The notes under the pieces are model-generated. The model saw nothing but the letters and a program-made list of their open reading frames with translations. It had not been told where the DNA came from and ran no database searches. 64,000 nucleotides of DNA from the NCBI GenBank assembly GCA_031969915.1, contig DALYJJ010000002.1:1-64000 (forward strand), in the 5' to 3' direction. The position numbers and the translations under genes are program-made. Shown piece after piece: positions 17,639 to 31,784 of this stretch. The stretch comes from DALYJJ01 sp031969915 (GTDB taxonomy: Bacteria; Acidobacteriota; Terriglobia; Bryobacterales; Bryobacteraceae). How positions within the stretch are numbered: position 1 is the stretch's first letter; each line of letters begins with the position of its first letter.

Positions 17639-18697
17639 ATGACGAGAAGATGGATGCTCTGTGCGGCCTGGGCCGTATCCATGGCCTGGGCCCAGCGCCC
17701 CGACCCCGACGGCCCCATCGACGACGCCGTTCGCCGCCAGGTGGTCGACACGCTCGCCACTCGGCTCGAAGACCGCTACGTGTTTCCCGAAACCGCGAAG
17801 CAGATCGTGGAGCACCTTCGCCGCAAGCAGCGAGACGGTGCATACGCGCAGATCGAGACCGGCCGCGCCTTCGCCAAACAACTTACCGCGGACGTCCAGG
17901 AGATCTCCAAGGACAAGCACCTGCGCGTGAACTACGTGCCCGAAGGCGTGCCCGAGCTGCGCCGTCCTTCGCCCGAGGACATCCATCGTCAGCGAGCGTT
18001 CATGGCCCGCGTCAACTACGGCTTCGAAAAGCTGGAGCGCCTGGAGGGCAACGTCGGCTACCTGGATCTGCGGGGTTTCATGGACCCCGCGCTGGGCGGC
18101 GACACCGCGTTCGCGGCCATGCAATTCCTGGCCAACACTGACGCGCTGATCATCGATCTCCGCCGCAACGGCGGCGGCGCGCCGGGCATGGTTGCGTTGA
18201 TCACATCGTGGCTGTTTGGCGACGATCGCGTGCATCTGAACGACCTGTACTTCCGCCCCGCCGGCAGCACGGAGCAATGGCACACCATGCCCTGGGTTCC
18301 GGGCAAACGATACGCCGGCAAGGACGTCTACCTCCTTACGAGCAAGTTCACTTTCTCCGCCGCGGAGGAGTTCGCCTACAACCTGAAGAACCTCCAGCGG
18401 GCGACCATCGTTGGTGAAACCACGGGCGGCGGCGCGCACCCCGGCGAGGGCGTGAAGTTGCACGAGAAGTTCAGCGCGTTCATCTCTACCGGGCGCGCGA
18501 TCAATCCCTATTCCAAGACCAACTGGGAAGGGACGGGTGTGGCGCCCGACGTCGCCACGGACGCCGAAGTTGCCCTCAAGAAAGCGCACCTGATGGCGCT
18601 CGAAAAGGCGCTCTCGAAGGGCGGGTTGGAGCCTGCCCGGGTGAAGCAGGCGGTGGAGGACAAGATCGTTTCGCTAAAGAAGGAGCTAGGACAATGA
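17639..18697 (+). CDS. Secreted S41-family peptidase (tail-specific protease-like)
   Basis: 352 residues with a short signal peptide (MTRRWMLCAAWAVSMAWA). The N-terminal helical domain (about 25-130) matches the cap of IRBP/tricorn-like S41 proteins. The catalytic domain shows GNVGYLDLRGF and ALIIDLRRNGGG, and the nucleophile Ser240 in FTFSAAEEFAY, then GETTGGGAHP. No PDZ domain is visible, as in IRBP-type members. It probably cleaves peptides in the periplasm; some family members act on C-termini. A TATCCT lies 5 bases before the ATG. The next gene overlaps by four bases (ATGA). Confidence 0.87.
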   Translation: MTRRWMLCAAWAVSMAWAQRPDPDGPIDDAVRRQVVDTLATRLEDRYVFPETAKQIVEHLRRKQRDGAYAQIETGRAFAKQLTADVQEISKDKHLRVNYVPEGVPELRRPSPEDIHRQRAFMARVNYGFEKLERLEGNVGYLDLRGFMDPALGGDTAFAAMQFLANTDALIIDLRRNGGGAPGMVALITSWLFGDDRVHLNDLYFRPAGSTEQWHTMPWVPGKRYAGKDVYLLTSKFTFSAAEEFAYNLKNLQRATIVGETTGGGAHPGEGVKLHEKFSAFISTGRAINPYSKTNWEGTGVAPDVATDAEVALKKAHLMALEKALSKGGLEPARVKQAVEDKIVSLKKELGQ

Positions 18698-19092
18698 GGA
18701 GAATTCTGGGTATGGCCCTGCTGCTGTGCGGGGCCGCGTTCGCCGGCGAACTGAAGCTGCCGGATTCGCCCGTGGGTAAGCGGTTCGCGAAGTTCGTCGA
18801 GGTCTTCAATGCCGGTGAGCGTGCCGGTTTCGTTGCTTTCCATAAGGAGACCGCCAGCGACGCCGAGGCGTCGCAGCGAGCCGATCAGGATGTGGGCGCC
18901 GCGAAGCAGACCGGCGGGCTGAAGTTGCACAGCGTCACCAAGTCCGATGAAACCTATATCAGCGTGCTGGCGCAGACCAAGAGTAGCGGCGAGTGGATTC
19001 AGTTTGAGTTTGAAGTGGCCAAGGAAGCGCCCCACGATGTGACCAACATCGGCGTGCGGCCGGCGTCCGCGCCGAAAGACGCGGCGAAGTAG
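18694..19092 (+). CDS. Small secreted protein coupled to the S41 peptidase
   Basis: 132 residues, start ATG overlapping the peptidase stop (ATGA). Signal peptide MRRILGMALLLCGAAFAG. The mature part begins LPDSPVGKRFAKFVEVFNAG and resembles the N-terminal alpha/beta domain that precedes hydrolase or S41 domains in many acidobacterial secreted proteins (an NTF2-like fold is likely), here as a stand-alone protein. The C-terminus is Pro/Ala-rich. Coupling suggests it assists the peptidase, for example as a regulatory or substrate-binding partner. No catalytic residues are recognisable. Confidence 0.7.
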   Translation: MRRILGMALLLCGAAFAGELKLPDSPVGKRFAKFVEVFNAGERAGFVAFHKETASDAEASQRADQDVGAAKQTGGLKLHSVTKSDETYISVLAQTKSSGEWIQFEFEVAKEAPHDVTNIGVRPASAPKDAAK

Positions 19093-19095
19093 GCC

Positions 19096-19959
<864 letters not shown>

Positions 19960-19962
19960 TGG

Positions 19963-21384
19963 TTACTTTGATTCTAGCGCGGCCAGTCCGGATTCCACCG
20001 ATTCCCGGAAGTCGCCCGCGGGCAGGGAATTCAGGTTGATACGCACATTGGCGATCGCCCCCGTAAGCGCCGCCTCGGCGCATGCCTTCGCGGTCACCAC
20101 ATCGGAGGCCACCTTCGCCGGCGCCACCGTTTCCAGTCGCTCCAGTTGCCGCTGCACGTCGCGCACGGTCTCTGCCACTTCGAGAGGCACCGCGGTCGCC
20201 AAGCGCATCGCCGCGTCCACAAACGGCCCGCGCTCCGCCTTCGGCCGCTTATAGGCGGCCACCACAGCCTGATAGGCTTGCGCGTCGCGCTCCACTGCCG
20301 CGGTCAGAAACCGGCGCGGCGTTTCGAAGTCGAAACCCGTGAGTTTCGCCAGGCCAGCGACCATGGAGCCCAAAGCCGCGGCCATCGCACCAGCCGCCGC
20401 CGATACGCTGCCCCCGCCCGGAGTCGCCGACGGAGCGGCTACTGAATCCAGGAACTCGCTCAGTCCGTCGCGCTCGCCCATCGCCTCCGCGATGCGGTTC
20501 TCGAGCACCATGCCCGGATGGAAGTTCTCGATGCGCAGCGCGTAGTCCGCCGTCAGCTCCAGCGCCTTCTTGGGAATCAGCCCGACGATCTCGCTACCCA
20601 CCACCGGCACGCCGTATCGCTCGGCTTCCGCCCGAACCGTCTCAAAGACCCGATGGATCGGCGTCTGCTCGAAATCGGTCAGATTCATCGACACCTGCGC
20701 CAGGTGCCGGGAAGCCAGCGGAACCCCCATCGCCTTGACGTAGCGGAATCCGCCCGTGGAGTGGCGGATGCCCTTGGCGATTCGCTTCGCGATCCCGATA
20801 TCCGGGGTGCCCAGGTTGATGTTGTAGGCGATCAGAAATTTCCTCGCGCCGACCACTGTCGCGCCGGCGGTGGGATGCAACTCCGGCCCGCCCACATCCG
20901 GCCTGCGGTCCGGATTCGACGGCGCCTCCTCTCGCAGACCTTCGAACTGGCCGCGCCGTATGTTCTCCAGGTTCACGCGATCCGGCCGTTTCGCCGCGGC
21001 TTCATAGAAGTACACAGGGATACGGAACCGCTTCCACAATTCAGCTCCCACGCGCTCGGCGATCGCCACGCAGTCCTCGAGCGTCACTCCCTCCACGGGC
21101 ACAAACGGAATCACGTCCGTCGCCCCGATCCGCGGATGCACTCCCTCATGCTTCGTCAGGTCGATCAACTCCGCGGCCTTCCCCGCCGCGCGGACCGCCG
21201 CCTCCGCCACCGCCTCGGGCTCTCCGGCGAAGGTCAGCACGCAACGGTTGTGATCGGCGTCCAGCTCGCGGTCGAGCAGCGCCACCCCGTGCTTGGACCG
21301 GATCGCCTCCACCAGCAGATCCACCCGCGCCGCATCGCGGCCCTCTGAGAAATTCGCCACGCATTCGATCAGTTTCCGGGGCAT
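19963..21384 (-). CDS. Fused glutamate formimidoyltransferase / formimidotetrahydrofolate cyclodeaminase
   Basis: 473-residue bifunctional enzyme. It transfers the formimino group from N-formimino-glutamate to tetrahydrofolate (N-terminal ~300 residues, starting MPRKLIECVANFSEGRD, with HPRIGATDVIPFVPV and NPDRRPDVG). It then releases ammonia to give methenyl-tetrahydrofolate (C-terminal ~170 residues, with ATPGGGSVSAAAGAMAAALG). Fused forms are known from vertebrates (FTCD) and many bacteria. Start ATG 21384 is chosen because a longer upstream frame lies inside hutI. It overlaps hutI by 16 bases. With hutU and hutI it completes the folate-linked branch of histidine breakdown. Confidence 0.93.
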   Translation of the reverse strand: MPRKLIECVANFSEGRDAARVDLLVEAIRSKHGVALLDRELDADHNRCVLTFAGEPEAVAEAAVRAAGKAAELIDLTKHEGVHPRIGATDVIPFVPVEGVTLEDCVAIAERVGAELWKRFRIPVYFYEAAAKRPDRVNLENIRRGQFEGLREEAPSNPDRRPDVGGPELHPTAGATVVGARKFLIAYNINLGTPDIGIAKRIAKGIRHSTGGFRYVKAMGVPLASRHLAQVSMNLTDFEQTPIHRVFETVRAEAERYGVPVVGSEIVGLIPKKALELTADYALRIENFHPGMVLENRIAEAMGERDGLSEFLDSVAAPSATPGGGSVSAAAGAMAAALGSMVAGLAKLTGFDFETPRRFLTAAVERDAQAYQAVVAAYKRPKAERGPFVDAAMRLATAVPLEVAETVRDVQRQLERLETVAPAKVASDVVTAKACAEAALTGAIANVRINLNSLPAGDFRESVESGLAALESK

Positions 21385-22639
21385 GTCGTCTTGTTCCTGC
21401 GGTAAAGTATCGCGCCTTTCTTCATCGTCAGGTGGATCGCGTTTACGCCAAACTGGTAGGGGATCTCGCGGTAGTCGGCCACGTCCGCCATGATCAGGTC
21501 CGCCTGCTTTCCGAACTCCAGCGAGCCGACCCGATCCGCCATGCGCAGGGCCCACGCACCGTTGATGGTTGCCGCTGCGATCGCCTCGGCCGGCGTCATC
21601 CGCATCTGCGTGCAGGCCAGCGAGAGCATCATCGGCATGCTGTAGCTGGGGCTGGTGCCGGGGTTGTAGTCGGAGGCCAGGGCCACCGCCGCACCCGAGT
21701 CGATGAATAGACGCGCCGGAGCGTACCGCTGCAAGCCGAGGTGAAACACGGAGCCGGGCAGGAGGGTGGCGATGGTCGTGGAACGGGCCAGCACTTCCGC
21801 GTCGGCCCGCTCCGCCTGCTCCAGATGATCGACGCTCACGGCGTCCAATTCCACGCCCAACTGGACGCCGCCGCTGCGGGCGAACTGCTCGGCATGCAGT
21901 TTCAGCCCCAACCCGTGCTCCCGCGCGCTCCTCAGGTAGGCGCGCGCCTGTTCGACGGAGAACGCCGTCGGCTCGCAGTATACGTCGGCGAACTGCGCCA
22001 GTCCGCGCCGCGCGACGGCCGGGATCATGGCCCTGCACATCCATTCGATGTAATGGTCGGGGCGCCCTTGGAACTCCGGCGGCACCACGTGCGCACCCAG
22101 GTAGGTCGCGGCAACGTCCAGCGGAACGCCGTTCAATTCCTCCAGGGTCTTCAGCGTCTTTGTCTCGCCGGCCTCGTCCAGCCCGTATCCGCTCTTCGCC
22201 TCCACCGTGGTGGTGCCGTGTCGCACCATCCCATCGATGGTCTTACGCGCGGCGGTTTCCAGAGTCCTTTTGGGTAACGACCGCACCGCGCGCACGCTCG
22301 AGAGGATGCCTCCCCCCTTCTTCGCGATCTCCTGGTAGGTCTTACCCTGCAGGCGCATCTCGTAATCGAGCAGCCGCGGCGGCCCGCAGACCAGGTGGGT
22401 GTGGCTATCGACGAAACCCGGCAGCACCACCCGGCCGTCTGCGTCGATGGTCTCCGCGTGCCGCGCTTCCGCGAGGTTCTCAATGCGGCGCGATGGCCCG
22501 ACTGCGACGATCACGCCGTTCTCGATGAGCAGCGCACCGTTTTGGATCAGCCCCGGATCGTTCAACGCGTGTCCGCGGCGCGGGCCCGAAGGTCCATGCA
22601 GCGTCAACAACTGACGCGCCCCGCGAACGAGTATCCGCT

Positions 22640-22643
<4 letters not shown>
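21369..22643 (-). CDS. hutI: Imidazolonepropionase
   Basis: 424-residue amidohydrolase-fold enzyme that opens the ring of imidazolone-5-propionate to N-formimino-glutamate. Visible metal-site features are DSHTHLV (His-x-His) near residue 80, LKLHAEQF near 240 and the late Asp in ALASDYNPGTSP. The substrate-binding GTTTVEAKSGYG is present. The start overlaps the hutU stop by four bases and its 3' end overlaps the next gene by 16, so the operon is tightly coupled. Confidence 0.95.
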
Positions 22644-24298
<1,655 letters not shown>

Positions 24299-24488
24299 GG
24301 CACTCTTACTCTATCACCGGCGCCGCGCCCTTTCTTTGGGAAAGAGCAACGAATTCCGTTCTATTTGTGGAGGGAATTTCCCTCTTCTTGGGCGCGCGCC
24401 CGGCCGCGGTGAGCGCCGCCGTCCGGAGGATTAACCTGGCGGGAACATCGCGCCCCTCTTTCACGTAGAGTGATTGATGGAGGATCCC

Positions 24489-25244
24489 ATGAGGTTGTTG
24501 CTGGCTGCGCTGCTCGCGCTCCCGCTGTGCGCGGCCCCCGCCGCCGTCGATTCCAAAGAGTTTACGAAGACCGTGAACTGGAAGGCCGACGTCCCGGTGG
24601 TGATCGAAGCCGAGAGGGGCACCCTCGAAGTCACCGGCTGGGATCAGCCCAAGGTTGAGGTCTACGCCAAGGTGGAGGCGGAAACCGGGATGTTCCGGCC
24701 CAAGCACGCAGTGGAAGACACGCAGATTCAAGTGGAAGAAGTGGCCGGAATCCGCATCCGCGTCGACTTCTCCAAGATTCAGCAGAGTAGCTGGCAGGTC
24801 TTCGGCGGAGGGCAGACGCGCCCCCGGGTGAACCTCAAGATCAAGGTCCCCAGGGCCGCCGCGCTGCGCGTGAAGTCCAGCGTTGCCGCTTCCACGCTCT
24901 CCGATCTCCGCGGCGAACTCGAGGTGGAAACCGTGCGCGGCTCCGTCGTGATGAAGGGCATCGATGGGGTGGTTCGCCTGAAGACCGTGGTGGGTGACGC
25001 CGAACTGCACCTCGCCAAAGTCTCCGCGGGCACGCGAGTCGAAACCGTTCGCGGCAACATCCAGGTGTTCCTGCCCGCCAAGGGGAAGTTCGACATCGAG
25101 CCGGACGCTTTGCGCGGCGAGGTGCGCTCCGACTTCGGCAAAACGGCCGGCGAGTTAATCAAGGAGCGTACCAAGGTGAACGGCGGCGGGCCAGCGCTCC
25201 GCGTCGTCACCATGCGCGGCACCGTGGAAATCAAGAAGGGCTGA
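24489..25244 (+). CDS. Secreted DUF4097-like beta-repeat protein
   Basis: 251 residues from ATG 24489, preceded by GGAGG five bases upstream; this start gives the signal peptide MRLLLAALLALPLCAAPAA. The mature protein is beta-rich with repeated turns: IEAERGTLEVTGWDQ, LRVKSSVAASTLSDLRGELEVE, TVRGSVVMKGIDGVVRLKTV, TVRGNIQVFLP. This is the repeated pattern of putative adhesin (DUF4097) proteins, which fold as a beta-helix or beta-roll. It should act in the periplasm or cell envelope, with no known enzymatic role. It is the intact relative of the stump at 7286. A hairpin follows the stop. Confidence 0.75.
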   Translation: MRLLLAALLALPLCAAPAAVDSKEFTKTVNWKADVPVVIEAERGTLEVTGWDQPKVEVYAKVEAETGMFRPKHAVEDTQIQVEEVAGIRIRVDFSKIQQSSWQVFGGGQTRPRVNLKIKVPRAAALRVKSSVAASTLSDLRGELEVETVRGSVVMKGIDGVVRLKTVVGDAELHLAKVSAGTRVETVRGNIQVFLPAKGKFDIEPDALRGEVRSDFGKTAGELIKERTKVNGGGPALRVVTMRGTVEIKKG

Positions 25245-25258
25245 TCGAACAAACACGA

Positions 25259-25285
25259 AGGGCGGGCCGTTTGCAGGCCCGCCCT
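25259..25285. terminator. Hairpin between convergent genes
   Basis: A 10-base perfect inverted repeat (AGGGCGGGCC / GGCCCGCCCT) around a 7-base loop, between the DUF4097-like gene and the converging metalloprotease gene. On the minus strand it is followed by a loosely T-rich stretch. It probably acts as a bidirectional terminator. Confidence 0.7.
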
Positions 25286-25299
25286 GATCACGCGTCTTG

Positions 25300-27867
<2,568 letters not shown>

Positions 27868-27882
27868 CCCTGATACTCCCGT

Positions 27883-29496
27883 TCATCCAACTTGAAATTC
27901 CGCCCGAATCTCGGGGCTGTCCTTGTAGCCGAGGCGGCATGCCTTCGCCCGTAGAACCGAACTCCGCTCCACGGTCACCGGCCCCGCCGCGAGCAGCCAG
28001 CGCGCATTTTCTCCGCTTTCGAAAGTGTAAGCGATGGAGGCGCCCGGCGTGGCGCACTGGAGCCGCACCGGCGCACCCGCCGCCACCTTTCCTCCGTGAG
28101 GCGCAACCGACGGCGCCGCGGTTACCTGCCACACGCCGCCCGGCCGCATGCGCTCCTTGAGTTCGTCTTCCTTCAAGTGGCCCAGGTCCTTGGTCTCCGC
28201 CGTCCACTGCGCATGTGCCTTTCGCAGACGCTCCAACTCGGCCTTGTGTTCGGGCCGCGCCGCCAGGTTGTTCACCTCGTGCGGATCGGCTTGCGTGTCG
28301 TACAACTCCTCTTCCGGCTTCTCCGGCGCGAAGAACAACTTCTGAGGGCCGGCGAGTTTGCCTTCCTTGTTGAGCCGGCGCCACTCGCGCATGGTCGGCA
28401 TCTGTTCCATGTAGTCGATGTACTGCGCGTAGGGCTTGCACGCCTGGTAATTGCGGATGTACTTCCAGCGCGAATCGCGCACCGCGCGAATCAGGTCGTA
28501 GGTCTCGTCCATGCGGTCGCGCGCGGCGTAAACGTAGCGCCGCTCCGGCGCTTCGTGCGGGCCGAGGAACGCCTGCCCCTGCATGTATCCGGGCGCTTTC
28601 ACGCCGGCGATCGACATCGCCGTCGGCCCCAGGTCCATCAGGCTCACCATCCGGTCCACCACCGTTCCCGGCTTGACCATCCCCGGCCACCGCACGATCA
28701 GCGGCACATGAATTCCCGAATCGTACGGCCACCGTTTGGCCCGCGGGAGTCCGCGGCCGTGATCGCCCCAGAAGAAAACGGCGGTGTTTTCCGCGAGCCC
28801 CTGCTCTTCGAGTTCGCGCAGCAAGCCGCCCATCTGCAGGTCCATGGCGGTGACCAGGTCGTAGTAGTTCGCCCAGTCGCGCCGCACCACGGGCGTATCC
28901 GGATAGTAGGGAGGCAGCTTGGCATCTTCGGGCCGATGCCGGTCCTCGGGGCTCAGCCGTTTCGTTCGCTCTGCGAACTCCTCGGGTGTCAGGCGGATCT
29001 GGCTTTCGTGGGTTGTTGTCAGGTTGAAGACGGAGAAGAACGGCTGGTCGTTGCGGCGCCGGTTGCGGTAATGCGCGCGGTTGCTGTTCTCGTCCCAGGC
29101 CGTCACCGGCGCGTCGAAGTTGTAATCGGTCTTGACGTTGTTGGTGCAATAGTAGCCCGCCGCGCGCAGGTACTCCGTGAAGCACTTCACTTCCGGCGGC
29201 GGCACGCCTTGCGACCGCATGTGGTGCGTACCGATGGACGACGGGTACATCCCGGTGATGATCGACGACCGGCTGGGCGCGCACACGCCGTAGGTGGAAA
29301 ACGCGCGCGTGAACCGCGCTCCCTCCCGCGCCAGCCGGTCGAGGTTCGGCGTGCGCGCCCACGCGTCCCCATAGCAGCCCAGGTCGGGCGAAGTGTCTTC
29401 ACACGACAGCCAGAGAATGTTCCAGCGCTTCTGTTGGGCGAGCGCCATCGCGGGCAAACCCGCCCCCGCGGCGAGCAAGGATCTTCTGCTAAGCAT
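27883..29496 (-). CDS. Tat-exported sulfatase
   Basis: 537-residue sulfatase. The formylglycine site is Cys72 in VCAPSRSSIITG, the C-x-P-S-R form that a formylglycine-generating enzyme must convert. Metal ligands are visible in LSCEDTSPDLGCYG and FFWGDHGRG. An N-terminal twin-arginine pattern (SRRSLLAAGAGLPAMALA) suggests folded export. The sulfatase body ends near residue 450, followed by an extra ~75-residue beta domain (C-terminal, GASIAYTFESGENARW), perhaps carbohydrate binding. Substrate is likely a sulfated glycan of the heparan-sulfamidase-like group. A TACAAT is 9 bases before the ATG. No clear formylglycine-generating enzyme is in the window. Confidence 0.9.
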   Translation of the reverse strand: MLSRRSLLAAGAGLPAMALAQQKRWNILWLSCEDTSPDLGCYGDAWARTPNLDRLAREGARFTRAFSTYGVCAPSRSSIITGMYPSSIGTHHMRSQGVPPPEVKCFTEYLRAAGYYCTNNVKTDYNFDAPVTAWDENSNRAHYRNRRRNDQPFFSVFNLTTTHESQIRLTPEEFAERTKRLSPEDRHRPEDAKLPPYYPDTPVVRRDWANYYDLVTAMDLQMGGLLRELEEQGLAENTAVFFWGDHGRGLPRAKRWPYDSGIHVPLIVRWPGMVKPGTVVDRMVSLMDLGPTAMSIAGVKAPGYMQGQAFLGPHEAPERRYVYAARDRMDETYDLIRAVRDSRWKYIRNYQACKPYAQYIDYMEQMPTMREWRRLNKEGKLAGPQKLFFAPEKPEEELYDTQADPHEVNNLAARPEHKAELERLRKAHAQWTAETKDLGHLKEDELKERMRPGGVWQVTAAPSVAPHGGKVAAGAPVRLQCATPGASIAYTFESGENARWLLAAGPVTVERSSVLRAKACRLGYKDSPEIRAEFQVG

Positions 29497-29505
29497 GGCA
29501 GGGGA

Positions 29506-29511
29506 ATTGTA
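29506..29511 (-). promoter_or_regulatory. Candidate -10 element of the sulfatase operon
   Basis: TACAAT on the minus strand, 9 bases before the ATG at 29496, implying a leader of only a few bases. No consensus -35 is seen. Confidence 0.4.
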
Positions 29512-29542
29512 TCGCCCCGGGCCATTCGCTAGATTGGTGGTT

Positions 29543-29629
29543 GGAGGATTGGCCGAGCGGTTGAAGGCGGCGGTCTTGAAAACCGCAGTAGGGGAAACTC
29601 TACCGGGGGTTCGAATCCCTCATCCTCCG
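29543..29629 (+). tRNA. tRNA-Ser(TGA)
   Basis: An 87-base cloverleaf with acceptor GGAGGAT paired to ATCCTCC, T-arm GGGGGTTCGAATCCCT, and the long variable arm expected for serine. The anticodon is TGA at 29577-29579, in loop CTTGAAA. The discriminator is G, and CCA is encoded at 29630-29632. It reads UCN codons, chiefly UCA. Confidence 0.97.
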
Positions 29630-29646
29630 CCACCCTCTTCTCTTCA

Positions 29647-29652
29647 TACAAT
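29647..29652 (+). promoter_or_regulatory. Candidate -10 element of the lactonase gene
   Basis: TACAAT 13 bases before the ATG at 29666 and just after the tRNA-Ser gene. No consensus -35 is seen. Confidence 0.4.
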
Positions 29653-29665
29653 CGGTAGGACGCCT

Positions 29666-30778
29666 ATGAGCCCGACACCGATTTCCCGCCGGACGCTGCT
29701 CTCCGCCAGCCTCCTCTTTCCTCTGCGCGCCCGCGCCGCCGCCGAAACCGTTTACTTCGGCACCTACGGAGGCGGCATCCTCAGCGCCACGTTCGATTCA
29801 GCCACCGGGGTCCTGGCCAAGCCTTCGCCGGCGGCAGCCACCGACAACCCTTCGTTCCTCGTGCTGCATCCCAACGGCAAACACCTCTATGCGGTCGGGG
29901 AAACCGGCGAAGGCTTCCTGGCGGCCTTCGAGAGATCCGGGGGCAAGCTGAAACCCCTGAACAAGGTCCCCGCCCGCGGCGGCGCGCCCTGCCACATCAC
30001 GCTCGACCGCACCGCCCGCTACGCCCTCGCGGCCAACTATTCGGGCGGCAGCGTCATCGTGTACGCACTCGAAGCCAACGGCCTCCTGGGCCGCGAAACC
30101 GCCTTCGTCCAGCACCGTGGTTCCAGCATCAACCCGCAACGGCAGCGCGAACCGCACGCCCACTCCATCCGCGTGTCGCCCGACAATCGGTTCGTCCTCG
30201 CCGCCGATCTCGGCCTCGACAAGCTCCTCGTCTACAAGTTCGACGCCGCCACGGGCAGTCTCACCCCGCACGAGCCGGCTTTCGCCAAACTGCGCCCCGG
30301 CGCCGGTCCGCGTCACTTCGCGTTTCATCCCGCGGGCCGTTTCGTCTACGTGATCAACGAACTCGACTCCACCGTCACCACCTTCGAGTTCAACGCCGCC
30401 AAGGCGGTGTGCAAGGAGGTCCTCACCGTCTCGACGCTCCCTCCCGGCGCGGCGCCCGGCGGCAACTCCACGGCCGAAGTCCAGGTGCATCCCACCGGGA
30501 AGTTCCTGTATGGCTCCAACCGCGGGCACGACTCCATCGCGGTCTTCGCTCTCGCCCCGGACCCGGGCCGCCCGCGTCTGGTCGAGAACGTCTCGACGGG
30601 CGGAGCGACGCCGCGCAACTTCGGCATCCATCCTTCCGGACTCTGGCTGATCGCCTGCAATCAGAAGACGAATAACGTGCAGGTCTTCGCCATCGACCCG
30701 GCCTCCGGCCGCTTGAAAGCGAACGGTCCCCTGGTGGGCATGCCCTCGCCCGTCTGCGTACAGTTCGATGCCCGGTGA
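29666..30778 (+). CDS. Secreted lactonase-like beta-propeller protein
   Basis: 370 residues from ATG 29666. It has a Tat-like leader (SRRTLLSASLLFPL) and seven propeller blades of the 6-phosphogluconolactonase/muconate-lactonizing type, with repeating motifs such as YVINELDSTVTTFEF and GRFVYVI. Motifs in HSIRVSPDNRFVLAADLGLDK and PGAGPRHFAFHP match the family's conserved loops around the active or ligand site. Cytosolic relatives hydrolyse 6-phosphogluconolactone; with an export signal, this one more likely acts on another lactone or simply binds a ligand. A TACAAT lies 13 bases before the start. The YjbQ gene starts 6 bases after its stop. Confidence 0.85.
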   Translation: MSPTPISRRTLLSASLLFPLRARAAAETVYFGTYGGGILSATFDSATGVLAKPSPAAATDNPSFLVLHPNGKHLYAVGETGEGFLAAFERSGGKLKPLNKVPARGGAPCHITLDRTARYALAANYSGGSVIVYALEANGLLGRETAFVQHRGSSINPQRQREPHAHSIRVSPDNRFVLAADLGLDKLLVYKFDAATGSLTPHEPAFAKLRPGAGPRHFAFHPAGRFVYVINELDSTVTTFEFNAAKAVCKEVLTVSTLPPGAAPGGNSTAEVQVHPTGKFLYGSNRGHDSIAVFALAPDPGRPRLVENVSTGGATPRNFGIHPSGLWLIACNQKTNNVQVFAIDPASGRLKANGPLVGMPSPVCVQFDAR

Positions 30779-30784
30779 CGCCAC

Positions 30785-31204
30785 GTGGCCACGTTCCAGG
30801 AATCGATCCACCTGCCGACCAAGGGACACGCCGCCGTCATCGACATAACCGACCTCGTCCAGCAGATCGTTGCGCGGAGTGGCGTGGCCACGGGCATCGC
30901 GAACGTTTCGGGAGTGGGCTCCACGCTCGCCATCACGACCATCGAATACGAACCGGGCTGCGTGGCCGACCTCCAGCGGGCGCTCGAAGCGATCGCTCCC
31001 GCCAATGACAACTACCGCCACAACGCGCGTTGGGGCGATCACAACGGCTACTCGCATGTCCGTAGCGCGCTCCTCGGCACGGCGCGCGGCTACCCGGTGC
31101 GCGCCGGCGCGCTCGCGCTGGGCACGTGGCAGCAGGTCGTCCTCATCGATCTCGACGACCGACCGCGCCGCCGCGAGGTGATCGTCACCGTGGTTGGGGA
31201 ATAA
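30785..31204 (+). CDS. YjbQ-family protein (UPF0047, possible thiamine phosphate synthase)
   Basis: 139 residues starting with GTG at 30785. The family signature is clear: VSGVGSTLAITTIEYEPG and HNARWGDHNGYSHVRSALLG, then WQQVVLIDLDDRPRRREV near the C-terminus. It forms a small beta-sandwich trimer with a metal site. Some members are annotated as secondary thiamine-phosphate synthases because E. coli YjbQ can replace ThiE weakly; the true role is unsettled. It sits 6 bases after the lactonase gene and 7 bases before the next hypothetical gene, so the three are probably cotranscribed. Confidence 0.9.
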   Translation: MATFQESIHLPTKGHAAVIDITDLVQQIVARSGVATGIANVSGVGSTLAITTIEYEPGCVADLQRALEAIAPANDNYRHNARWGDHNGYSHVRSALLGTARGYPVRAGALALGTWQQVVLIDLDDRPRRREVIVTVVGE

Positions 31205-31211
31205 TGGAAGT

Positions 31212-31784
31212 ATGCGCGGGCTGCTGGGAACCACGTTGGCCCTGGGCGTCGTCATCGCACTCGGTGCGAGCAACCTCACTCACTACCAGAAAGCGAAGCA
31301 GAAGATCGATCTCATTGAGGGCGATCGCGCCCCGCGCGGCGCGCGCATCACGCTGAGCGAAGAAGAACTCGACGCCTACGTGCGCGGCGAGATCCCGACC
31401 GTGGCCGGCCAGGGCGCCGTGAAGAGCTCCAAAGTCAAACTCCGTGCGAACGGCGGACGCGTGGACGCGCAGGTGGACTTCATTCAGTTGCAGAAGAACA
31501 CCGGCCGAAAGCCGGGTTGGCTGCTTTCGCGCCTTCTGCGCGGCGAGCACTCCGTTTCCGCCTCGGTCCGGATGCAGTCCGCCAAGGGACAGGCCACGGT
31601 GTGGGTGGACGAAGTGACCCTCAACGGTGTCGCGCTGGGCGGTCCGCTGCTCGACTTCCTGATGGATGCGTTCATCACGCCCAAGTTCCCGGACGTGAAG
31701 ATCGGCGAGCCCTTCCCGCTGAAGCACGACGTCGAGCGCGTCGACATCCGGCCGGATGCGGTTCACGTCCAGATCAGGCGTTGA
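31212..31784 (+). CDS. Hypothetical membrane-anchored protein
   Basis: 190 residues from ATG 31212. One N-terminal hydrophobic helix (RGLLGTTLALGVVIALGAS) anchors a soluble domain. That domain alternates charged beta-strands (VKSSKVKLRANGGRVDAQVDF, SVSASVRMQSAKGQATVWVDEV) and ends in KHDVERVDIRPDAVHVQIRR. The pattern suggests a lipid-binding or scaffold-like beta sandwich, but I do not recognise the family. It follows the YjbQ gene closely and converges with the HD-domain gene, overlapping it by 11 bases. Confidence 0.65.
   Translation: MRGLLGTTLALGVVIALGASNLTHYQKAKQKIDLIEGDRAPRGARITLSEEELDAYVRGEIPTVAGQGAVKSSKVKLRANGGRVDAQVDFIQLQKNTGRKPGWLLSRLLRGEHSVSASVRMQSAKGQATVWVDEVTLNGVALGGPLLDFLMDAFITPKFPDVKIGEPFPLKHDVERVDIRPDAVHVQIRR

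Noticed and set aside
28096..29532. A 478-residue plus-strand frame opposite the sulfatase gene
   Set aside because: The sulfatase gene has an intact active site and export signal; the plus-strand frame has neither.
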